Source: Campylobacterota bacterium (GTDB lineage: Bacteria > Campylobacterota > Campylobacteria > Campylobacterales > Sulfurovaceae). From it: a DNA stretch of 8,571 nucleotides. The notes beneath the pieces are model-generated. The model did not search any database. It worked only from the letters and a program-made list of their open reading frames with translations, and was not told the DNA's origin. Of the stretch, positions 1 through 5,293 are shown one piece after another (position 1 is the first letter of the stretch; every line of letters starts with the position of its first letter). The DNA is taken from the NCBI GenBank assembly GCA_015488875.1, contig WFMX01000340.1, forward strand, positions 1 to 8,571, given 5' to 3'. The translations under genes were made by a program, and so were the position numbers.

Positions 1-261
1 GCTACTAGCTTCTCTTGTCTTATGGTTTATGATATAAGTATCTTTAAAGATAGCGTCAAACTCATCTTTGAAGTAGATATCATAGTAAGCTTCTAGTATA
101 GCTACAAAGAGGGATTTGCCAAATCTTCGTGGGCGTAAGAACATTAAAAAGCGTCCATGCTTTTCACACTCTTGGATATAGTTTGTTTTATCAACAAAGT
201 AGTAATCCTCTTCTTTTAAGAGTTTGAAATCACTTATGCCATAGGGTATCTTTTTCATCAT
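1..261 (-). CDS. AAA-ATPase-like / PD-(D/E)XK nuclease family protein, N-terminal part (runs off window)
   Basis: An open frame of 87 codons without a stop starts at a double ATG (261 or 258) and leaves the window at position 1, so the C-terminus is missing only because of the window edge. The N-terminus has the layout of the AAA-ATPase_like family (PF09820), which usually carries a C-terminal PD-(D/E)XK nuclease-like domain (DUF1703, PF08011): an opening PYGISDFKLL (residues 6-15), a YYFVDKT block (20-26), and the hallmark RPRRFGKSL P-loop variant (43-51) with Lys49 and Ser50 as the likely nucleotide-binding pair. Full-length members are typically around 500 residues. The family is abundant and patchily distributed in bacteria and archaea, and its cellular role is unsettled. 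Only a weak purine-rich stretch precedes the ATG. It diverges from the lipoprotein gene at 479. Family assignment is strong; function is not claimed, and whether the rest of the gene is intact cannot be seen. Confidence 0.88.
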   Translation of the reverse strand, partial: MMKKIPYGISDFKLLKEEDYYFVDKTNYIQECEKHGRFLMFLRPRRFGKSLFVAILEAYYDIYFKDEFDAIFKDTYIINHKTREASS

Positions 262-276
262 TTTTCTTTTTGGTTT

Positions 277-282
277 ATTATA
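277..282 (-). promoter_or_regulatory. Possible -10 box for the AAA-ATPase-like gene
   Basis: The minus strand reads TATAAT here, 16 bases upstream of the first ATG at 261. No -35 match lies at the expected distance, which is common for Campylobacterota housekeeping promoters. The position would give a very short leader, so the downstream ATG at 258 or a slightly different start point is possible. It overlaps the edge of the hairpin at 282-300. Confidence 0.35.
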
Positions 283-300
283 GCAGAAAATAGTTCTGCT
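282..300. repeat. Perfect 7-bp inverted repeat (possible operator)
   Basis: AGCAGAA (282-288) and TTCTGCT (294-300) are exact reverse complements separated by five bases. The dyad sits immediately upstream of, and one base into, the possible minus-strand -10 box of the AAA-ATPase-like gene. It has no following T-run, so it is not a classic terminator. A protein-binding operator is the most natural reading, but no regulator gene is visible here; a dyad of this size in AT-rich DNA could also be chance. Confidence 0.4.
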
Positions 301-431
301 AGATATATTTAGGAGGCATTAGTTTTATACACAGGGTCAATGGAGTTTTTTGCATAACTAAGACGACTATATATTATTTACTATCATAATTATTTAAATA
401 TTCATATGATAAATTAAGCTTATTTTAAATA
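301..431. other. Non-coding AT-rich stretch of the divergent intergenic region
   Basis: The divergent gap spans 262-478. Between the hairpin and the G tract I see no open frame with a ribosome binding site and no RNA gene. The stretch becomes strongly AT-rich after about position 360 and includes a TAAGCTTA palindrome (415-422). An upstream part around 330-360 (ACAGGGTCAATGGAG followed by a T-run) is less AT-rich and might be a remnant of something else, but I cannot identify it. Confidence 0.5.
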
Positions 432-446
432 GGGGGGGGGTACAAT
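432..446 (+). promoter_or_regulatory. Poly-G tract (G9) abutting a TACAAT -10-like box
   Basis: Nine consecutive G residues (432-440) run straight into TACAAT (441-446), which differs from the TATAAT consensus by one base. Transcription from this box would start around 452-454 and give a leader of roughly 25 bases before the lipoprotein ATG at 479. No convincing -35 box is present. Homopolymeric G tracts are rare in such AT-rich DNA and prone to slipped-strand mispairing. Length changes in the -35/-10 spacer modulate promoter strength in known cases such as Neisseria porA. The promoter call is inference from sequence alone. Confidence 0.55.
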
Positions 447-478
447 CCTAATTGTAAAATTTAATTATAGGAAGTAGT

Positions 479-1699
479 ATGAAGAAAAAAGTTTCGATTG
501 GATTGAGTATAGTTGCGAGTGGCTTGTTGGTATTGGCAGGATGTGGTAGCAGTAGCAATAACGATACACCTGCTACACCTGCGGCAGTAGCTTCAGGTAC
601 TGCATTTTATGTGGATTCGGCTGTAGAGGGTATCACTGTTACTTGTGGTGACCTAGTGAGTGTCACAGACAAGCAAGGTGCGTTTGGTTATATAGATGGT
701 CAGAGCTGTACATTTGCCATAGCTGGTGTCATGCTCAGAGAGCAAGCAGGCATAGTAGATGGTCAAAATGTACTAGAAGACAATATAGCAGTAGCGAGAC
801 TACTACAGTCACTAGACAATGATAATGATCCTAGTAATGGTATCACTATCACTCCAGAGGTACTCAAAGTGATGAGTGACAATGGTATAGTCACATTACC
901 TACGACTGATGAAGAGGTAGCAGACCTAGTAGTCAAGCTACAGCAAGCAGGCATAAACTATGGTGGTGATGTAGTAAGCCCCGAGAAAGCCAAAGAGCAT
1001 TTGGACGGCACAAAGAAAGAGCTATCAGCTAGTGGAGCAGTCACATCTGCGACAGCTGACAACAAAGCACCTGTAGCAGTAGCAGGTGATGACTTCACCA
1101 TAGAGTCAGGAGAGACTGTAAACTTAGATGGTAGCAAAAGTTCAGATCCTGATGGTAGCATAGCATCTTATAATTGGGTCAGACTAGGCAACGAAGGAAA
1201 TCCGAGAGATACAGTCAAGACAGATGTAGCACAATTGCCAGATGGCGAATATACATTTATACTCACAGTCACTGACGATCAGGGTGCTACTGCCAAGGAT
1301 GAAGTGAAGGTGAAGATAGAATCAAGCATACCGAGTAGTGTACTGGAGGCTTTTGGTGGAAAGACTTTGTATGCGTATTCAACATATAGTTCTGATGTAG
1401 ATCGTATTACAAAATATGTATGGAATGCCAACGCAACGCATGTTACAGTTTATTATTCGGAGGGCTATACTCGCGAGTATGATATTAAACTTATAGGAAG
1501 TGATGATTTTATCGTAACATTTGACAATCAGCCACACGAAAATAAAATTATTAAGTACGACAAAGAGTGCTTTTTAGCAGATGACTATGTCTCTAATGGT
1601 AGTGGTGATGCTTATGAACTCACTGACAAGCTAAGAGGAGATCCGAGAACATATTGCTATAGTGAAGCTGACGCTAAAAAGCATCCCCACAGAGATTAA
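479..1699 (+). CDS. PKD-domain lipoprotein
   Basis: This is a predicted secreted lipoprotein of 406 residues. Residues 1-21 form a signal peptide with a lysine-rich start, a hydrophobic core and the lipobox LAGC, placing the lipidated Cys at 22. A Ser/Asn/Thr/Pro/Ala-rich linker follows. Residues about 41-175 resemble an N-terminal module common in Vibrio- and Shewanella-type surface lipoproteins, with a cysteine-bearing GxTVxCGD turn, a TDKQGAFGY strand pair and the signature ARLLQSLDNDNDPSNGI (106-122). Residues about 197-282 are a PKD/Ig-like domain (APVAVAGDD at the start, GSKSSDPDGSIASYNW in the middle, LTVTDDQGATA near the end). Residues 283-406 are an unrecognised C-terminal region with Cys364 and Cys393 that could pair. 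AGGAAG ends four bases before the ATG and supports this start. Such proteins usually take part in adhesion or in binding polysaccharide or protein; the ligand is unknown. Ile codon choice shifts sharply in the C-terminal region. Confidence 0.9.
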   Translation: MKKKVSIGLSIVASGLLVLAGCGSSSNNDTPATPAAVASGTAFYVDSAVEGITVTCGDLVSVTDKQGAFGYIDGQSCTFAIAGVMLREQAGIVDGQNVLEDNIAVARLLQSLDNDNDPSNGITITPEVLKVMSDNGIVTLPTTDEEVADLVVKLQQAGINYGGDVVSPEKAKEHLDGTKKELSASGAVTSATADNKAPVAVAGDDFTIESGETVNLDGSKSSDPDGSIASYNWVRLGNEGNPRDTVKTDVAQLPDGEYTFILTVTDDQGATAKDEVKVKIESSIPSSVLEAFGGKTLYAYSTYSSDVDRITKYVWNANATHVTVYYSEGYTREYDIKLIGSDDFIVTFDNQPHENKIIKYDKECFLADDYVSNGSGDAYELTDKLRGDPRTYCYSEADAKKHPHRD

Positions 1700-1702
1700 T
1701 CA

Positions 1703-1751
1703 TCGCTAGCTCCCATTACTCATTCCACAGCTGGAGCTGTGGAACGAGTAA
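1703..1751. repeat. REP-like palindrome, unit 1 (16-bp stem with one mismatch)
   Basis: The word TCGCTAGCTCCCA (1703-1715) leads into a long dyad. TTCCACAGCT (1723-1732) pairs perfectly with AGCTGTGGAA (1735-1744) around a GG turn. After one A-C mismatch the stem extends by TTACTC (1716-1721) against GAGTAA (1746-1751). No T-run follows, so it is not a standard intrinsic terminator, although it may protect or end the lipoprotein mRNA. The architecture resembles extragenic REP-like palindromes mobilised by RAYT (TnpA_REP) transposases; that family link is inference. Confidence 0.75.
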
Positions 1752-1794
1752 AGGTTGCACCTAGGGTATCGAAAAACACCCAAATAAGCTCATA

Positions 1795-1848
1795 TCCCAT
1801 TCCTCATTTTCGCTAGCTCCCACGGTCTCCGTGGTAGCTTTACTCGTT
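1795..1848. repeat. REP-like palindrome, unit 2
   Basis: A degenerate copy of the unit 1 leader (TCCCATTCCTCATT at 1795-1808, 13 of 14 matching 1711-1724) is followed by an exact second copy of TCGCTAGCTCCCA (1810-1822). CCACGG (1820-1825) then pairs with CCGTGG (1829-1834) around a three-base loop. The stem extends past one mismatch by AGCT (1815-1818) against AGCT (1836-1839). CTTTACTCGTT (1838-1848) is the exact reverse complement of AACGAGTAAAG in unit 1 (1743-1753). The shared words in both orientations show that the two hairpins belong to one repeat family. Confidence 0.72.
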
Positions 1849-1870
1849 TGTATAAATTGCGTAACAACAG

Positions 1871-4210
1871 TTATTTAGATACTAGCTTTAGAGAGTAGAG
1901 GTCTATGCCTCTAGTATTTTTATCTCCTTTGCCTTTCAAACCATATGGTGATACTGCATTTGGCACATCTATATCTATGGTTAACTTATCATTTTTGATG
2001 AACTTGTTTATATCTTTTGGGAGATTTATCTTGTATACACTTGGAAAATTGTCTTGTTGAGTCTCATTGTAGATGGATTGACCATCTATAGATATGTTGA
2101 TACTCTTGCCCATCTGACTAGAAGAGCCATATATCTTGAACTCTAGCTCTAGCGTATAGTTGACATCTTTCTGAAACAAATCTGGCAATAGTAGCGAAGC
2201 ATGACTCTCTGAATAGGGGTGATTGCCCTCTCTATCGTGCCATCCTACTCCCAATAGACTATTGGCGATCTCATTGTGTTTGGCAAATCTGACTTTTCTA
2301 TCGCTCGAAAAGCTGAGTTTCAATCCATATAAACAAGTATGAAGCTCATAGCTCACTAGTGGGCTTGACTCTAGGTCGGAGCTACTCTGTCTCCACACCA
2401 ATGGCAGAGTCAGATTATCCTCAAATATCAAATCATCTCCTCTGATACTACAATCTTTGCTAGAGAGTGACAATAATTTGTTGCTATTGATCAATCTTCT
2501 GTAGATTCTTGGATTTTTATTGAGCTTGCTTAGTGATTTTAGCTCATCTGTTGAGACGGCATAAAACCCTGTGATATCTATCCTTTTTGCAAATACGCCA
2601 GCATGCATAAGCCTATGAAGGGTTCTCTGCGTATAATATTTTTTACGATCATAGACTATGGTTGTAGTGCTGTTTTTGGTTTTGCTCTCTATCCAATCAA
2701 AAAGCTTGTGTGAGCCACTCAGGAAACCTTCGTTTGTGACTATGGTATATGTGTGTAGATTGATAGAGAGTACAAATATGACAAGTATCACTCCTGACGC
2801 TAATGCTTTTGAAGATAGAGTCTTTTTCATCTCTTTGTAGACTTTTTCATATAGAAATTTTAGCGAGATAGAGAGAGCCACAAAGTGTACTAGTAGATAT
2901 TCCGAAAAGTAGTATCTATGCCAATATAGAAACATCTGATGCTTATCATGTATGGTGACATTTTGCATCACAAATGGGACGGAAAATGCATGATAAAAAA
3001 CCACCAATAGTAGATATATCCTCTCTCCCCTGAGTGCCTTGTAGTGGATATATAGCAATCCTGCGATACTAAGTATAGCCAGTGGCATGCCCATGGTGGT
3101 GGTAAGCATATCGTACTCATTGACATAGAGTAGACTAGCGAAAGATACCCCTTTTTTGTAAGAGAAGTAGAGTGCCACAATGGCTTTGAAAGATACAGAT
3201 AATAGCACTACCCAAAAAGCTAGATTTTTCTTACGAATATCAAACCTCTTTAGATACCATAACGACAATAGAAAAATAGCCGTGAGAGAGTAGAGCAACG
3301 CAGAGAGTTGTATGGTGGTGATGTGTGGGAAAATTCTCCTATATTGCATACCTACCACATAATCCCACCGTATCTCCATAGAGTAGTGTATAGAGACAGA
3401 GAGCAAAACCATACCGATAGCCATAGCCATAGCGAGCCTGAAGTTCCTTGACACCCACAGTATATATAAGGATAGGTATGCCAAGAGTATATAGAAAAAG
3501 ACTGATGAGCCTCTCGTCATCGGCAGAAGTAGCAGTACGATATAAAATGGCATAAGTATCTTATAGTCAAGGCTACCTTTTTTCATTATCTCTACAGTGT
3601 AGTATATAAACAAAAGAAGCAATACTTGCCATATTGGTTCAGAAAAGGTCGTTTTGGATATCCATATATCCAACGGTATCATCTCAAATAGCATAATCAA
3701 AAACAAAGAGAGAGTAGCAGAAAAACTCAACTCTCTCAATATCTTGTAAAGAAGTAGAAGTGCAGAGAGGTAGAGTATGATTTCGGCAGATGCCAAATAC
3801 TTGATGCCAAATATCTGAAATCCTACAGCAGATATAGCATCAGCCATTGGCAAGAACATACCATTGGTATCGCCATGGAGTACCGATCCTATCCCAGACC
3901 AGTAGTAGTATGAAGCATCACTCTCTATCAGAGAAAAATCAAATGGCACTGATCTTTGTGCAAAAAATAGAAGTACAAAAATTGCTATAGATATAAACGA
4001 CACACTGATGGAGCTAGTCTCTGATACCAAATCATCAAAAGTATATTTCAACATAGAGAGTATACCAATGACCATAAGGAAGAAAGAGAGATAGTAAAAA
4101 TGGGGCGAGGAGCTAAGAAAAGATGTCATCGCCACAGATAGAGAAGCTACTATAAAGAGACTCCCTAGATAAAAAAGGTCAATGTTTTTGTATGATAGTT
4201 TGTTTTGCAT
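1871..4210 (-). CDS. Multipass membrane protein, probable GT-C-type glycosyltransferase with C-terminal extracytoplasmic domain
   Basis: The chosen start is the ATG at 4210 (779 residues). An ATG at 4225 is in frame, but AGGAA (4216-4220) lies five bases before the inner ATG, while nothing similar precedes the outer one. Residues about 12-485 hold roughly 14-16 hydrophobic segments. After the third comes a loop with an acidic ESDASYYYW motif (96-104), located like the acidic catalytic motif in the first periplasmic loop of GT-C lipid-linked sugar transferases (PMT/ArnT style). A KTTFSEPIW segment (186-194) and HRYYFSEY (431-438) fall in other loops. Residues about 490-600 form a soluble, mainly polar region. 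Residues about 640-779 look like a beta-rich domain with GWHDREGN (656-663), resembling beta-sandwich modules attached to some membrane glycosyltransferases. No other glycan genes are nearby, so donor and acceptor are unknown. It lies 49 bp downstream of nusB on the same strand. A non-enzymatic membrane protein remains possible. Confidence 0.75.
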   Translation of the reverse strand: MQNKLSYKNIDLFYLGSLFIVASLSVAMTSFLSSSPHFYYLSFFLMVIGILSMLKYTFDDLVSETSSISVSFISIAIFVLLFFAQRSVPFDFSLIESDASYYYWSGIGSVLHGDTNGMFLPMADAISAVGFQIFGIKYLASAEIILYLSALLLLYKILRELSFSATLSLFLIMLFEMIPLDIWISKTTFSEPIWQVLLLLFIYYTVEIMKKGSLDYKILMPFYIVLLLLPMTRGSSVFFYILLAYLSLYILWVSRNFRLAMAMAIGMVLLSVSIHYSMEIRWDYVVGMQYRRIFPHITTIQLSALLYSLTAIFLLSLWYLKRFDIRKKNLAFWVVLLSVSFKAIVALYFSYKKGVSFASLLYVNEYDMLTTTMGMPLAILSIAGLLYIHYKALRGERIYLLLVVFYHAFSVPFVMQNVTIHDKHQMFLYWHRYYFSEYLLVHFVALSISLKFLYEKVYKEMKKTLSSKALASGVILVIFVLSINLHTYTIVTNEGFLSGSHKLFDWIESKTKNSTTTIVYDRKKYYTQRTLHRLMHAGVFAKRIDITGFYAVSTDELKSLSKLNKNPRIYRRLINSNKLLSLSSKDCSIRGDDLIFEDNLTLPLVWRQSSSDLESSPLVSYELHTCLYGLKLSFSSDRKVRFAKHNEIANSLLGVGWHDREGNHPYSESHASLLLPDLFQKDVNYTLELEFKIYGSSSQMGKSINISIDGQSIYNETQQDNFPSVYKINLPKDINKFIKNDKLTIDIDVPNAVSPYGLKGKGDKNTRGIDLYSLKLVSK

Positions 4211-4215
4211 ATTTA

Positions 4216-4220
4216 TTCCT
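4216..4220 (-). promoter_or_regulatory. Ribosome binding site that decides the start of the GT-C-like gene
   Basis: The minus strand reads AGGAA with five bases to the ATG at 4210. The site lies inside the 15-base extension that would be coding if translation began at 4225, which argues for the inner start. A weak TATGAT (4242-4247, minus) upstream could be an internal promoter, but read-through from nusB is equally possible. Confidence 0.7.
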
Positions 4221-4259
4221 AACATTAAAAATCAATTTTTTATCATAATAGAGATACCA

Positions 4260-4652
4260 TTACCTTCCTATAGCATCCAATACACCGTTGATAAACTTAG
4301 GTGATTTCTCGTCAGCTAGCTTTTTGGCTAACTCTACCGCTTCGTTGATGATGATGGCTCTATCTGTCTTGGCTATCAGTATCTCGTAAGCACCTAGACG
4401 CATGATGGCTTTCTCTACTCTGCCTATATCCTTATATTCCCACTCTTTGAGGTGTGTCTCTATCTCCTCATCTAGCATCGCCAAATTTTCTATAGTACCG
4501 CTGAAGAGTTCATTGGAAAATAGTCTCTGCTTGTTGCGGATCTTACTCTCTTCTAGTATCTCGTCGGAGAAGTCTGCTATATTTTCATTGCCCAAGTCGT
4601 AGGCATAGAGAAGCCCCACAACTGCTGTACGGGCTTGGTGTCTAGTAGCCAT
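4260..4652 (-). CDS. nusB: Transcription antitermination factor NusB
   Basis: This 130-residue protein has the usual NusB length and all-helical composition. NusB binds boxA RNA with ribosomal protein S10 (NusE) and joins the antitermination complex that keeps RNA polymerase processive on rRNA operons. Family marks are the N-terminal ATRHQARTAVVGLLYAYDL (2-20), the central VEKAIMRLGAYEIL (79-92), and the highly conserved INEAVELAKKLADEKSPKF (102-120) followed by INGVLD (121-126). The ATG lies one base after the ribH stop, with AGAGG overlapping the end of ribH as ribosome binding site, so translational coupling is likely. The ribH-nusB order is also found in Campylobacter and Helicobacter, from recall. 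Nothing is missing or truncated. Confidence 0.96.
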   Translation of the reverse strand: MATRHQARTAVVGLLYAYDLGNENIADFSDEILEESKIRNKQRLFSNELFSGTIENLAMLDEEIETHLKEWEYKDIGRVEKAIMRLGAYEILIAKTDRAIIINEAVELAKKLADEKSPKFINGVLDAIGR

Positions 4653-4653
4653 A

Positions 4654-5124
4654 TTACGCCTCTATGACATTGTAAAGATTTATCATCTCTATGAGTGTCA
4701 CCATCGCTTCACCGCCCTTGTTGCCTGCCTTTGTGCCTGCTCTCTCTATGGCTTGCTCTATGCTATCTACTGTGAGTACACCAAAAGATACAGGTTTTGC
4801 ATGTTTGAGTCCTACTGATGCTACACCCTTGGTAGCTTCAGCAGATACATAGTCGAAGTGAGGGGTAGCACCACGGATCACAGCACCTAGACAGCATATA
4901 GCATCATATTTGCCACTAGAGAGTGCCTTGTCCAATGCAAAAGGCACTTCAAAAGCACCAGGTACTAGTATGAGATCCAATTTGTCTACATCACCACCAT
5001 GTCTCGCATATGCATCTTTTGCACCCTCCACTAGCCTATCGGTTATAAAGTGGTTGAACCGTGCATTTATGATCGCTACTCTCTTGCTCTTGTCTACGCT
5101 TAGGTTGCCCTCTACTATTTTCAT
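4654..5124 (-). CDS. ribH: 6,7-dimethyl-8-ribityllumazine synthase
   Basis: Lumazine synthase condenses 5-amino-6-ribitylamino-uracil with 3,4-dihydroxy-2-butanone 4-phosphate to give the direct riboflavin precursor in the cytoplasm. At 156 residues it has the normal length. Key segments are INARFNHFITDRL (19-31, with the aromatic Phe23 that stacks on the substrate ring), VPGAFEVPFAL (54-64), GAVIRGATPHFDYV (80-93, with catalytic His89), PVSFGVLTVD (111-120) and the basic region with Arg128 and AGTKAGNKGGEA (129-140), where the phosphate is bound. The family assembles as pentamers or 60-mers. AAAGG ends six bases before the ATG. It is first in a leftward unit with nusB. I see no FMN riboswitch in the short leader, so regulation by flavin at this site is not indicated. 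Confidence 0.97.
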   Translation of the reverse strand: MKIVEGNLSVDKSKRVAIINARFNHFITDRLVEGAKDAYARHGGDVDKLDLILVPGAFEVPFALDKALSSGKYDAICCLGAVIRGATPHFDYVSAEATKGVASVGLKHAKPVSFGVLTVDSIEQAIERAGTKAGNKGGEAMVTLIEMINLYNVIEA

Positions 5125-5157
5125 CTTTTTCCTTTGAAATACTTATAATTTTTCGTG

Positions 5158-5163
5158 ATTATA
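5158..5163 (-). promoter_or_regulatory. -10 box of the ribH-nusB promoter
   Basis: The minus strand reads TATAAT in the context TTTTGATATAATCACG, preceded by a T-rich run and lacking a -35 match, as is typical of Campylobacterota sigma-70 promoters. It lies 34 bases upstream of the ribH ATG, giving a leader of about 25 bases. Confidence 0.65.
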
Positions 5164-5251
5164 TCAAAAAAACATTGTTATATAGTTTTGATATAAAGGT
5201 ATCTAACTCTAAAAAAATATCAATAATCCAAATACTTTAAACATAAAAAGG

Positions 5252-5257
5252 TATAAT
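5252..5257 (+). promoter_or_regulatory. -10 box of the rpsA-serA promoter
   Basis: TATAAT in the context AAAAGGTATAATGACG lies 36 bases before the rpsA ATG, with AT-rich DNA and no clear -35 box upstream. Together with the minus-strand box at 5158-5163 it makes the 169-bp gap a back-to-back divergent promoter region. AAGGAT at 5280-5285 is the rpsA ribosome binding site, eight bases before the ATG. I see no autoregulatory hairpin in the leader. Confidence 0.68.
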
Positions 5258-5293
5258 GACGCACAAAACTAGGTTAAATAAGGATGTGGTAGT

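Noticed and set aside
330..360. Possible insertion-sequence end remnant
   Set aside because: The stretch has a familiar feel, but no inverted partner, target-site duplication or transposase fragment is present, so it cannot be supported.
742..956. Repeated AGCAAGCAGGCATA in the lipoprotein gene (about 742 and 943)
   Set aside because: Both copies encode similar short QAGI segments inside otherwise unlike sequence; a single 14-base match in a gene with repetitive codon use is not evidence of a functional repeat.
1723..1744. Strong hairpin as a Rho-independent terminator of the lipoprotein gene
   Set aside because: No T-run follows the stem on either strand, and its words recur in a second hairpin, which fits a repeat element better. 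A role in transcript end protection is still possible.
1703..1848. Repeated words as a small CRISPR array
   Set aside because: Only two related units, different stems and no regular spacers; no cas genes nearby.
4211..4225. In-frame ATG at 4225 as the start of the GT-C-like protein
   Set aside because: The AGGAA ribosome binding site at 4216-4220 lies inside this extension and is spaced correctly for the ATG at 4210; nothing comparable precedes 4225.
5125..5293. FMN riboswitch upstream of ribH
   Set aside because: The leader from the inferred start site is only about 25 bases and no conserved RFN-element segments are visible in the gap.
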